Source: CAVZLD01 sp964522605 (GTDB lineage Bacteria > Planctomycetota > Planctomycetia > Pirellulales > Pirellulaceae). Taken from it: 17,738 bases of DNA. The translations under genes and the position numbers were made by a program. Shown in pieces: positions 1-8,315 of this stretch (the first letter of the stretch is position 1; each line of letters begins with the position of its first letter). Location of the stretch: NCBI GenBank assembly GCA_964522605.1, contig CAZFWV010000118.1:1-17738 (forward strand), given 5' to 3'. Below the pieces are notes generated by a model. That model was given only the letters and a program-made list of their open reading frames with translations, ran no database searches and had not been told where the DNA came from.

Positions 1-78
1 ATTGCGCCGAACGCGGTAGCACGCCGTTTGGTTGCGGCCGAAGGCTGCGCTGCGATTCCTGGATTCTCTGAGCACCCC

Positions 79-3000
79 ATGCGACCCATCGTGTCAAAGA
101 AAAAAACTCTCGCCTTTCATCCCCGGGATCGATGGAGTTTCTGCCTGGCGCTGTTGGTGTGGTGTGCGATTCCCTTGAGTCTGGAAGCTCAGCGCAGCTT
201 CGAGCTGCAATCCAGCGCAGCTCAGCCCGCGGCTGTCAACTCAGGCGAATCGAGTGCGGGGTCGGGAGACCTGGGCACAACAGGGACGGCGGCCGAGGCG
301 GACTTGCAGCAGAAGGCGGAGCGTCTGGAGCCGGTGATCTACCGCAATCCGCGCCCCGGACGAACGTTTGATCTCTGGTGCCAATACTTCCTCGATGCCG
401 GCAGCCCGGAACGACTGCAGCAACGAGTGGACGAAAAGGCGACCGGCAGTACCGATTATCGTGCGCATCTTGTTCAAGGGCTGGTCTGCGAACGTTTCGG
501 GAAGACCGAAGACGCCTTGAGCGCCTATCGCAGGGCGTGCGAATTGGATGATCGGCAAGCCCTGCCGCACATGCTGTTGGGGACGCTGCTGCAGCAGCAA
601 CAGCAATGGGAGGCGGCTGCCAAGGAACTGTCATCCAGCTTGTCGCTTTCCTCGTCGCGTCAGGATCAGCTTCAACTGGCTCGTCAATTGGCCGTGGTCT
701 ATCAACGTCTCGGGCAGCGCGAGCGAGCTCTCGATCTCTGGAAGACGATCGCTCAGCGTTTCTCGGGCGATGTGCGCGTTCTGACGGAGTTCGCGACCCG
801 GTTGCAGCACGAGGGTCAGGCCGAGGCAGCTCTGGCCCTCTGGGAAAACGTCCGCAAATTGGCTGCCTCGGATCCAGTACGGCGTGTTGAGGTCGAAATC
901 CAGATGGCCGAACTCTATTTGCAGACGGATCAGTCGGAGGAAGCCTTGGCGCTGTTGCGTCCGCTGTTGACACAGGTTCAGACAGGGAATTGGCATTGGG
1001 ACCGGCTCAACCGTCTGATTGAGCAAGCGACCTTGCAGCAGGCCGGTCCAGCGGGGTTGGTCGAGTTTTGGCAGCAACAGGTCCGGAGCCGGCCGAATGA
1101 TCTTGCCGTGCAGATCCAGTTGGCGCGCGCCCTCGCGCAGGCGGATCGGGTCGACGAGGCCCATCAGCAACTGGAGGCGGTCTTGAAACGGGCACCGGAT
1201 CGTCAAGATTTGCGACAGGAGTCCATCGACCTGCTTTGTCGCGCGGGCGAATTCGACAAGGCGCGGATCCAGGCTGAGCAATTGACGCGTCTGGCACCGC
1301 AAGATCCCACGGTCTGGCTGCAACTTGGTCAACTGCAGTTACAGTCTGCCGAGGGCGAGCCGCAATCGTTGCAGCGGAAAGCGGTCGCAGCGTGGCAACA
1401 GATGACGAAGGTGCGTCCCGACGATGCAGCGCTGGCACTTCAGGCGGCCGAGGCTTGTCGAGCGGCGGTCGAGGGCCGGTCGATCCGCGCCGAGCCCCCT
1501 TCACCGCTCGAACGACTCTCGCCCGGCTTGGGCGAGGCCAATGGAGTCCTGTTGCAAGCGGCGGAGGATTTCTGCCGAGAGGCAATCCGGCGCGCTCCTT
1601 CCAACGCTCGGCCGCGCGAGGTGTTGGGCGAGCTGTTGCATTGGATCGGGCGTTCGGAAGAAGCGGTCGCGACCTGGCAGCAGTTGGCCGAGCCGGGAAA
1701 CGGAGCGCAGCTGGACGAGGCGTCGCGGATTCTGGCGCGCCACGGTTACCTGGATCCGGCCATTTCGCTCGCCGAGCAGGCGGCGCGAACCGATCCCCAG
1801 AAACTGGACTATGCCCGACACTGGATCGAACTGTTGATCCAAGACGAGCGCGCCGATCAGGCGCTGGTGGCGGCCACGTCCTTGATCTCCCAACCGTTCC
1901 GCGGACGCGCCGAGGCCGACGTGCTGGAGCTGTTTGTCAGTGCGTCCGCCGCCGCGGGGGTCGTGCCACAACAGATCGCGCAATGGCAGCAACTGCCGAC
2001 CGGTGCCGATGAGTACCGCAGCCACTGGCTGCACGGACTGTTACTGGCAGCGCGCGGCGAGCGACAGTCGGCGGCGGAGGCGCTCGATACCGCGTTGCAG
2101 CTGCGTCCGGACGATCCGCGAATCGTCCGCGCCCTGGCGCAACTCCACGAACAGGCCGGCAACTCGGAACTCGCAGTGCTGCAATACGAACGCCTCGTCG
2201 TGCTGGAGCCCGATCGACGACGCGAGGATATCGCGCGCATTCTGCAGCTTGAGTTGCAGCAGGATCATTTGGATCAGGCTCAGGCCGCCGCCGATGAACT
2301 GGCCAGGTTGGCACCGGATGATCCGGCCGTACTGCAGCTCCGGGCAGCCGTCGCATTGCGTCGCGGCACACCGCAGGATCAATTGGCCGTGCTCGAGCAA
2401 GCGGTTCAGGTTGCGCCCCGCGATTTGCCGTTGCGCCGTCAATGGGTCGAAGCCTGTCGAAACGCCGGTCAATTGGACCGAGCATTCCAGGAAGCACTCC
2501 AATGCTTTGAACTCTCGGAGTCCTTATCCGAAAAGCGATCCGTGCTGGCGTGGATTCTGGATTGGACAACCGAAAACAGGCACCGAGAGAAGTTGTTGGC
2601 GGAGCTACAGCGGGCGTGTCAGCAAGATCCAGAGTCCTACGAGCTGGCGCGTTGTCTGGCGGATGCGCTGATCGCAGTCGATCGTCCCGAAGAAGCCTTG
2701 CAGCAGCTTCAGGCGTTACAGCAGCGGTATCCCGGGGATGTCTCGCTGTTACGAGATCTTGTCGACGGGGCGGAAGCGGTCCAGCAATTCTCAACGGCCG
2801 TGCGATACCAGGAATTGCTCCTGCAGCGGGATCAGTCGGTGAGCGAGCGCGAGCGATTAGCTCGATTGCTGCGCTACGATGATCGTCGCGAAGACGCATT
2901 GGCGGTTTGGGACCAGTTGCTCCAGCAGCCGATGTCGGAGGGCGAAACGCTGTCGGTCGTCGACGGGTTATTGCAGCGGCAAGACCTGTTCCAGGCTCAG

Positions 3001-5718
3001 CGGTTTGTTGAGTGGGGATTGGCTCATTACCCCGAGAACTGGCGACTCGCCTACCGTTCCGCATTGCTCCACCTGGCGCTCAAACAACCGCATGCCGCGC
3101 GCGCAGCGCTGGAATCCATCCTTCGACTGCAATCCGCGCCTTCCCGAAATCGGCGCTCCGCCCAAGATCCGGCGGTGCTGATTGATGACGAGTTACTGGC
3201 CACCGTGGCAGCTTGGCAGCAATGGCAGGAGCTGCGGTTGCAGGTGGAGCGTTCGGGCGCGAACAGTTTGCACAGCCTGAATCTGTTCTTTCGTCCTCCA
3301 GTCCTCAACGCAGGTGGCGATGAGAGTCTTCCTCGCGTGCAGTTGTACAGCGCCGTTGCGCTATTGACCTGGGTTGCCGAAAACGACGATCAACTGACCT
3401 GGCTGGGGTCGGATTCGAGTGAGGCGGGACAGAATCGAGATTGGATCCGGACAGCGGCGCTGGCAACCTGGGTAACGCACCGCGACGCAGACTGCCGCGC
3501 TTTGCTTGAGCAACTCGCGCGGCAAGCTCCCGACGACGCACTCCCGCGGCTGATGTGGATCGTGGATCCGCCATGCACGTTTGATGCGGTTGAGGCTCAG
3601 GACCCGTCGGCGTTAACGGAACTGAATACAAGCTGGCGGTGGCTCAGGACCGAGTGGCCTGACCTGCCGCGGCCGTTGCATGATCTGGCGGTTGCTCAGT
3701 TCATCTATTATCCGGATCGGGACGCCGTCCTGAACGTCGCGCACGAGTATGTGGCGTCGGCTCGGACGTTGGCGGATCTCGCCGCGTGGCTTCCGTTGTA
3801 TCGACTCCTCGGTGACCGGGCAGACCAGGAGGCGTTTCTGCAGCGGGCTGCCGAAATGGTTGCCGAAGATGTCTCCTCGTCGGTTGCGGATCGTCAGGAC
3901 CTGCTTGCTTTCGCCGTTGATGTCGAGCCGTCGGGAGCCGGGCCGATCCGCCTGCCGCTTCAGCGTCTGCTGCAGGCGGATTTGTCGCGCGGGATGGAAG
4001 ATTCGGCACCTGCCGAATCGGTACGCTCGATCACCCGTTCTGCGGCGCGTTCCGCCACGGCTCTCCTGGCAGCGCTGCGGAAGCGGGCCCAAACCGAGAT
4101 CGAACTATCGGCCATCCGACCGGCGGAGACGGAATCAATGCGTCGATTCCAATCGGCTCGGTTGGTTCGCGCTCGGCAACAGCAGGATGTCGTGCGAGGC
4201 GCGATGACGGGGGAGTTTCTGCGAAACGGCCAGTTGCTGGCCACGCGTCCGCCCGTCACGCAGCCTGTTGCCGAGCAACTGCCGCGCTCCGTTCATTTTC
4301 CAAACGCGGGTGAGTTTTTCAGTGACGCAAGCTTGTCACTGCTGCAGCGAGTGGCTCAACAGAACGGAAGCCCGGGACGAACGAAATGGCTCGTAGAATG
4401 GTTGGGAAAGCAGGCCGATCCGGGCGACCCTGTTCCGCTGCAGATGGCGCAAGCCTACGTCCAGTGGTGGGACGATCGAGCCGACGACTCGTTGGCGACT
4501 CTGCGGCAAGTTGTTCAGGCTCATCCCCACCATTCGCGGGTACGATTGGAATTAGTCCGCCTGTTGTTGGCGGAGAACCAGTTGGCGGAATCGCTCGAAG
4601 AGTTGGATGCTGCCTATGCGACGAGTTCCTGGGATGCTCAAGGCATCGCGCTGCGCGATGCATTAGCACGACGGTTCAGTGAATTGGCCTTTCTGCGCGA
4701 CTGTCTGGGACATTCGGGAGTTGTCCACAGTTTGGCGTTCAGCCCGGACGGCCGGATGCTCGCCTCCGCCAGCGTCGACGGGACCGTTCGATTGTGGGAT
4801 GTTGCGTCGGGCCAATCGCGGTTCACCTTGCCCGACCACAAGAATATCGTGCTCGCCGTGGCGTTTTCACCGCGCGGTGATTGTCTCGCTTCCGCGGGCT
4901 ATGATCGATCAGTCCGTCTTTGGAATCCAACAGATGGCACCACCCTCGGTTCGCTGCCGGGCCACGCCGCCGCAGTTCGCTGCCTCGTGTTCTCGCCCGA
5001 TGGACAACAGCTCATCTCGGGAGCTGACGATCACTCCATTCGGGTGTGGAATGTTGCGGAACAGCGCGAGATGGATGAGCTTCGCGGACACCGTGACGCA
5101 ATTCTGTCACTCGACTTCCTGCCGAGTGGGACGATGTTGGCATCCGGTAGTTCCGATCATACGATTCGCCTCTGGTCCTGGCCCGATGGCGAGTTGACCA
5201 CGACGCTGACGCTTCCTGGCGGTACGCCGCAGGATCTCGTCTGCCTGAAGGAGAGCCAATTGCTCGCCACGACCGGTGGATCACAGCTCGTCTCCTGGCA
5301 GCAGGCGGACGAATCGTGGACGTCGACCGAATTGGCGTTATTCGGCGCACCTCGATCCGTGGCCTATTCGCCGGTTGCCAACCTGTTGGCAGTTGGCTGC
5401 GAAGATCACGGCATCCTGATTTGGGACTTGACCGCAGATCGTGAGTGCATCCTGCTGCGAGGTCACACGGGACGAGTGTTGTCGGTCGCATTCTCGCCCG
5501 ACGGCAGGCTGCTGGCCTCCGCGGGTTTCGATGGAGTCGTCAAGCTGTGGCGGGTTGACGCGGTCGTCGAATCGGCCGCCCAAAACGAAGCAGCAGCCCG
5601 AGCAGAATCAATCCGCCTCCGACCAGGGTCCACCAGGCCGGCCGTTCGTAGCTCGGGTCATGTCGCCACGCCAGCCAAACCCAAACCGGTACAAGAATCG
5701 GTTCCAACAGCACGATAA
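79..5718 (+). CDS. Giant secreted TPR-solenoid / seven-bladed WD40 propeller protein
   Basis: Probably an exported scaffold or protein-interaction protein; no catalytic domain is visible. From the ATG at 79 the product is 1879 residues. It opens with a basic segment and a hydrophobic core ending LSLEAQ, a good type I signal peptide, which is why this start is preferred over a TTG at 28 in the same open frame. Other frames just upstream stop at 17-19 and 69-71. Residues of about 60-1530 are helical, Leu/Ala/Gln-rich TPR-like repeats, many degenerate. From about 1539 come seven WD40 blades, their closing Trp at 1573, 1615, 1657, 1699, 1740, 1782 and 1824, a regular 41-42 residue spacing. Blades 1-4 and 7 are canonical (GH...FSPDG...LW); 5 and 6 are degenerate. 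A 50-residue Ala/Arg/Pro-rich tail follows. The 3' end overlaps the convergent permease gene. Architecture is clear; the partner and role are unknown. Confidence 0.9.
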   Translation: MRPIVSKKKTLAFHPRDRWSFCLALLVWCAIPLSLEAQRSFELQSSAAQPAAVNSGESSAGSGDLGTTGTAAEADLQQKAERLEPVIYRNPRPGRTFDLWCQYFLDAGSPERLQQRVDEKATGSTDYRAHLVQGLVCERFGKTEDALSAYRRACELDDRQALPHMLLGTLLQQQQQWEAAAKELSSSLSLSSSRQDQLQLARQLAVVYQRLGQRERALDLWKTIAQRFSGDVRVLTEFATRLQHEGQAEAALALWENVRKLAASDPVRRVEVEIQMAELYLQTDQSEEALALLRPLLTQVQTGNWHWDRLNRLIEQATLQQAGPAGLVEFWQQQVRSRPNDLAVQIQLARALAQADRVDEAHQQLEAVLKRAPDRQDLRQESIDLLCRAGEFDKARIQAEQLTRLAPQDPTVWLQLGQLQLQSAEGEPQSLQRKAVAAWQQMTKVRPDDAALALQAAEACRAAVEGRSIRAEPPSPLERLSPGLGEANGVLLQAAEDFCREAIRRAPSNARPREVLGELLHWIGRSEEAVATWQQLAEPGNGAQLDEASRILARHGYLDPAISLAEQAARTDPQKLDYARHWIELLIQDERADQALVAATSLISQPFRGRAEADVLELFVSASAAAGVVPQQIAQWQQLPTGADEYRSHWLHGLLLAARGERQSAAEALDTALQLRPDDPRIVRALAQLHEQAGNSELAVLQYERLVVLEPDRRREDIARILQLELQQDHLDQAQAAADELARLAPDDPAVLQLRAAVALRRGTPQDQLAVLEQAVQVAPRDLPLRRQWVEACRNAGQLDRAFQEALQCFELSESLSEKRSVLAWILDWTTENRHREKLLAELQRACQQDPESYELARCLADALIAVDRPEEALQQLQALQQRYPGDVSLLRDLVDGAEAVQQFSTAVRYQELLLQRDQSVSERERLARLLRYDDRREDALAVWDQLLQQPMSEGETLSVVDGLLQRQDLFQAQRFVEWGLAHYPENWRLAYRSALLHLALKQPHAARAALESILRLQSAPSRNRRSAQDPAVLIDDELLATVAAWQQWQELRLQVERSGANSLHSLNLFFRPPVLNAGGDESLPRVQLYSAVALLTWVAENDDQLTWLGSDSSEAGQNRDWIRTAALATWVTHRDADCRALLEQLARQAPDDALPRLMWIVDPPCTFDAVEAQDPSALTELNTSWRWLRTEWPDLPRPLHDLAVAQFIYYPDRDAVLNVAHEYVASARTLADLAAWLPLYRLLGDRADQEAFLQRAAEMVAEDVSSSVADRQDLLAFAVDVEPSGAGPIRLPLQRLLQADLSRGMEDSAPAESVRSITRSAARSATALLAALRKRAQTEIELSAIRPAETESMRRFQSARLVRARQQQDVVRGAMTGEFLRNGQLLATRPPVTQPVAEQLPRSVHFPNAGEFFSDASLSLLQRVAQQNGSPGRTKWLVEWLGKQADPGDPVPLQMAQAYVQWWDDRADDSLATLRQVVQAHPHHSRVRLELVRLLLAENQLAESLEELDAAYATSSWDAQGIALRDALARRFSELAFLRDCLGHSGVVHSLAFSPDGRMLASASVDGTVRLWDVASGQSRFTLPDHKNIVLAVAFSPRGDCLASAGYDRSVRLWNPTDGTTLGSLPGHAAAVRCLVFSPDGQQLISGADDHSIRVWNVAEQREMDELRGHRDAILSLDFLPSGTMLASGSSDHTIRLWSWPDGELTTTLTLPGGTPQDLVCLKESQLLATTGGSQLVSWQQADESWTSTELALFGAPRSVAYSPVANLLAVGCEDHGILIWDLTADRECILLRGHTGRVLSVAFSPDGRLLASAGFDGVVKLWRVDAVVESAAQNEAAARAESIRLRPGSTRPAVRSSGHVATPAKPKPVQESVPTAR

Positions 5719-6496
5719 ACGACGCCTGATGGCTCGGTATGCTGCGCACTCCCCGTGCGAACAGGACGTACGGAAGCCCCATCTGCAGAATGCCAAAGGC
5801 GGCCAACCAGCCCAGTTGGCTTCCGGTGGGTCGAGTGCCCCAGCACAGAATAAACGGCAGAAGGACGACGGCAGTGACCAGGTGATTCAGGCAGATCAGC
5901 CAGGCGGCGTCGAATCGGCGAAGTGCACGCAGCGAGAGAATGACCGTGGCGTAAAACAAACCTGAGGCGATAGCCCACGCGACGCCGTCGAGCCGCGTTT
6001 GGCCGCTCCGCGCGGAGCGACTTTCGAAGAACAGAATCAGGCCGAGTCCCAACACAATGGCCACCAGCATCCACCAGTCTGCACGCTGAACACGTTCTCC
6101 GAATAGGCTGACACCGAACAGCAGGACCCAGACCGGTGCCGTGTTCTGCAGCCAGATCGCGTTTGCGGCAGTCGTTCGGGTCATCGCGGTGAGGTACGAG
6201 ATGCTCATCACCGCGAACACTAACGTCGAAGGAATCAGCCACCAGGACCACTGGGGACGCCGGATGAATGGGACGAGAAACAGCCCGGCGAACAAGGTCC
6301 GCCAAAACGCGAGCACCAGTCCGCGTGTCTCGAGCGGGAACGAGGTGAGCAACGGCGCCTTGGCGAACAATCCGCTTGTACTCCAAAGGATAGCCGCTGC
6401 GACAACGAGCCAGCGAGCGTGCTGGGAAACCGAATGCGTGGCGTCAAGGTCCTTCACGGGCGCATCATTGCTGCGGGAAGAAGAGATCTGTTTCAT
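5540..6496 (-). CDS. EamA/DMT-superfamily permease (RhaT/YdcZ-like exporter family)
   Basis: Inner-membrane transporter of the drug/metabolite transporter superfamily; substrates in this family vary (amino acids, sugars, nucleotides, drugs) and cannot be deduced here. The 318-residue product has a polar N-terminal tail of about 28 residues, then roughly ten hydrophobic helices forming the usual two EamA repeats (about 30-155 and 175-305). Recognisable pieces are AAILWSTSGLFAK in helix 1, the helix-4 region with NAIWLQNTAPVWVLLFG, and the second-repeat LLEPILVPVWVWLAW. Length is normal for the family. The start at 6496 lies 32 bp inside the upstream cupin gene and no later in-frame Met is near, so translational coupling is likely. 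The last 179 bp are antisense to the TPR-WD40 gene. It is the third gene of a leftward DUF6807-cupin-permease set. Confidence 0.88.
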   Translation of the reverse strand: MKQISSSRSNDAPVKDLDATHSVSQHARWLVVAAAILWSTSGLFAKAPLLTSFPLETRGLVLAFWRTLFAGLFLVPFIRRPQWSWWLIPSTLVFAVMSISYLTAMTRTTAANAIWLQNTAPVWVLLFGVSLFGERVQRADWWMLVAIVLGLGLILFFESRSARSGQTRLDGVAWAIASGLFYATVILSLRALRRFDAAWLICLNHLVTAVVLLPFILCWGTRPTGSQLGWLAAFGILQMGLPYVLFARGVRSIPSHQASFIVLLEPILVPVWVWLAWRHDPSYERPAWWTLVGGGLILLGLLLRFGRPIRRPRQPATA

Positions 6497-6824
6497 CGAT
6501 ATCCGGGATCCCGACGACCAGCACGCGCATGCGGCCTTGAGCGGAATGGATCACACCAGGTGGGATGTGGACGAGTGACCCGCGGTGGATCGGATGCGCC
6601 TCGCCGTCCAACCAGATCGTACCTTCTCCCTCCAGCACGTAGTACAGCTCAGTGCCCTTCTGATGATAGTGCGGTTGGCTGTCCTGGATGTCGACCACAT
6701 GCGCCCAGGCCGCGACATCGGAATCCTCGCGGCTGATTAAACGATATCGCCAGCCACACGTACTGCGTTCGCGTCGGGAATCGTCTTCGTGCCGTACGAG
6801 AACTCCGGGTCGTTCGGTTGGCAT
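6465..6824 (-). CDS. Small single-domain cupin protein
   Basis: A 119-residue one-domain cupin, probably a metal-binding cytoplasmic enzyme or small-molecule sensor. Cupin motif 1 is intact: HYHQKGTELYYVLEG (His52, His54, Glu59, Gly66). Motif 2 is GSLVHIPPGVIHSAQG with His93. Together these give the 3-His/1-Glu metal site. The ATG at 6824 is chosen because AGGAG sits 8 nt upstream (6833-6837, complement); a GTG three codons earlier would overlap that ribosome site. The stop of the DUF6807 gene is only 15 bp upstream, and the permease starts inside this gene, so the three are probably one transcript. Similar small cupins occur as sugar isomerases, mannose-6-phosphate isomerase-like proteins and dioxygenases; which applies here cannot be told. 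Confidence 0.88.
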   Translation of the reverse strand: MPTERPGVLVRHEDDSRRERSTCGWRYRLISREDSDVAAWAHVVDIQDSQPHYHQKGTELYYVLEGEGTIWLDGEAHPIHRGSLVHIPPGVIHSAQGRMRVLVVGIPDIDETDLFFPQQ

Positions 6825-6832
6825 GGGACTCA

Positions 6833-6837
6833 CTCCT
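6833..6837 (-). promoter_or_regulatory. Ribosome binding site deciding the cupin start
   Basis: AGGAG on the minus strand, 8 nt before the ATG at 6824. It overlaps the alternative GTG at 6833, which rules that start out in practice. The site lies in the 15-bp gap after the DUF6807 stop codon. Confidence 0.7.
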
Positions 6838-6839
6838 GA

Positions 6840-7814
6840 TCACTCGCAGTAATTCGCATAGCGTTCGGCGACTCGTCCGGCGGCGACGTCACCGCGGTGG
6901 ACCAGGATCCCAACTCGCTGTTGGAGAGATTGACCTTTTTCGAGTCGAAATCGCTGGCCACTTTGAGCCTGAGTGCGGCGGGGCCCGAAGGTCCCGTAGT
7001 CTCGGGTGAGCCACAAGTGTGGTCGCGCGTTATCGGGGTGACTGAAAATGGTCAGGCCGCTCGTCTTGCCGTCGACCGTGTTGCTGTAATCGATCCAATC
7101 GGCGGGTTTGTCGTGGGTCCCCTGTTGATTGATGCCTCCGGCGGAGTTGGTCATCGTGCCGCCTTGATCGACGGAAAAAACCTCGTTCATCCGCAGGTAG
7201 GGCCAAGCATAGTGAACATGGTCACTGACGAAATCGACGTCGTCCTCCGACGCAGTCACGCGAAACAGGATGTCCAACAAGTACTCGCCGCCGCCGAGGG
7301 CCAGCAGGCGCAGCGTCCGATGCTCCTGGAGTACCGGAACATCATTGTCAATCTCCCAAACAAGATGCTCCTCCAACTCAGCCTGCCGGTCCGAAATGAC
7401 GATCTTGTCGAACCGGATGTGACGTACATGATCGCGAAACGGTGGACCTGGATCCTGTCGTCCACCGGGGCCGGTATAGAAGGCTTCATAAAAATCCCCG
7501 ACGCGCAGTCCTTTTCGTTGAACCGTATCGGCAAACCAGAACGCGCGATGATGCGGATAGGGTTGCGGATGCTGAACCAGCATCGACTGCCCGAACGGGC
7601 TGCGAAGTGGATAAAAATGCGGTAGATCAACATCCGATCCGTAGTTGAAGACGAATGCCTCTTGTCCGTCGATCGAGACCCGCAACGTTCCCTGCGCGTC
7701 ATCCTGTCGCAACTCGATACCTTCACCCGCGGCCTGTGCGGCGCACGCACCGATCAGGCACAGAACCATCGCGGCAGATTGGATCGTCTTGAACAAGCAG
7801 ATGTTTCGATTCAT
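6840..7814 (-). CDS. DUF6807 ('PmoA family') exported protein, short form
   Basis: Secreted protein of the DUF6807 family, often labelled 'PmoA family' although it is unrelated in function to methane monooxygenase; its biochemical role is unknown. The start at 7814 gives 324 residues with an N-terminal hydrophobic segment (about 12-29); a GAGG lies 8 nt upstream. An open frame reaches back to 7964, but those 50 residues look like translated intergenic DNA. The segment includes LIGAC, which fits a lipobox, so the protein may be a lipoprotein; cleavage at AQA is the alternative. Family features are YPLRSPFGQSMLVQHP followed by PYPHHRAFWFAD (His88-His89), HVHYAWPYLRM, and the C-terminal WLTRDYGTFGPRR and RVGILVHRGD. 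It heads the leftward cupin and permease genes. A longer paralogue lies at 12646-13959. Confidence 0.85.
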   Translation of the reverse strand: MNRNICLFKTIQSAAMVLCLIGACAAQAAGEGIELRQDDAQGTLRVSIDGQEAFVFNYGSDVDLPHFYPLRSPFGQSMLVQHPQPYPHHRAFWFADTVQRKGLRVGDFYEAFYTGPGGRQDPGPPFRDHVRHIRFDKIVISDRQAELEEHLVWEIDNDVPVLQEHRTLRLLALGGGEYLLDILFRVTASEDDVDFVSDHVHYAWPYLRMNEVFSVDQGGTMTNSAGGINQQGTHDKPADWIDYSNTVDGKTSGLTIFSHPDNARPHLWLTRDYGTFGPRRTQAQSGQRFRLEKGQSLQQRVGILVHRGDVAAGRVAERYANYCE

Positions 7815-8019
7815 CGTCGAGACCTCGAGCGAAGCGGCGAACAGGGTGGACTTGGGGGCAGAACGGGAAAGGCGATGCAAACTGAGACGCGCCACTGTGC
7901 GACTCAACCAAGCGAATCCCGTGGTGCCAACGCCGTGGATTCCATCCGGCGGAACCGCCACCAATTATGACCGCTTGGTTCGCGAGTGGATACTCCCCTA
8001 ACGTTGCAGACATTCTGTG

Positions 8020-8165
8020 GTAGGACGGATTGGTAATCCGTCCATGGTCGACCGCAACGCTCGTTACTACATCACGGCCAGACTTCGTCACATGTGCAAT
8101 TTGGCGGAAGCCATTTTTTCGGTTTTGGTGCGATATACTGGGGACGGATTGCCAATCCGTCCTAC
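8020..8165. mobile_element. MITE-like element with 24-nt terminal inverted repeats
   Basis: The left end (8020-8043) reads GTA, then the arm GGACGGATT, loop GGT, arm AATCCGTCC. The right end (8142-8165) reads GGACGGATT, loop GCC, AATCCGTCC, then TAC. The left end and the reverse complement of the right end agree at 23 of 24 positions, and each end is itself a 9-bp perfect hairpin. The 98-bp interior has no credible gene. No clear target-site duplication flanks it. Translations across the ends (NPSY, TDWQSV) match phrases I recall from over-called small ORFs in planctomycete genomes, which suggests a dispersed family; that is recollection, not a search. A non-autonomous miniature transposon is the best reading; a REP-type extragenic palindrome pair is the alternative. 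Confidence 0.7.
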
Positions 8166-8301
8166 TTTTTCTGCAACTGGAGCGTGAATTCGTTGCTGCT
8201 TGCCCGCCGCAGTGCATGCAGCCGAAACACGATTGCGGTTCCGACTGGATATTGGGGCCGAGTCAAGGCACAATGGTTGGAGCATTCTCGGAATCACAAA
8301 C

Positions 8302-8308
8302 AGAGGAG
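8302..8308 (+). promoter_or_regulatory. Ribosome binding site fixing the MocA start
   Basis: AGAGGAG, ending 7 nt before the ATG at 8316. It rules out the upstream in-frame start at 8094, which would add 74 residues encoded partly by the MITE-like element. Confidence 0.8.
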
Positions 8309-8315
8309 CTTACTG

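Larger units (their letters stand above)
7815..8315. promoter_or_regulatory. Divergent intergenic region between DUF6807 and MocA genes
   Basis: This 501-bp gap must hold the promoters of both the leftward DUF6807 operon and the rightward oxidoreductase operon. I could not assign -35/-10 boxes with confidence. It contains the MITE-like element at 8020-8165. Upstream open frames of both flanking genes run into this region and into the repeat, so automated annotation is likely to give N-terminal extensions that are not real. I see no separate gene. Confidence 0.6.

Noticed and set aside
1937..3064. 375-codon minus-strand open frame inside the TPR gene
   Set aside because: Very Arg/Pro/Ala-rich translation typical of the antisense of a GC-rich repeat gene; no motif.
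6897..7625. 242-codon plus-strand open frame opposite the short DUF6807 gene
   Set aside because: It is exactly antisense to a gene with clear family motifs and a good start; its translation shows no domain, and it has no ribosome site.
7815..7964. 50-residue N-terminal extension on the short DUF6807 protein
   Set aside because: The signal peptide and GAGG site support the Met at 7814; an extension would bury the signal sequence.
8094..8315. N-terminal extension of 74 residues on the MocA oxidoreductase
   Set aside because: The extension is encoded by the MITE-like element and spacer; the strong ribosome site and Tat signal place the start at 8316.
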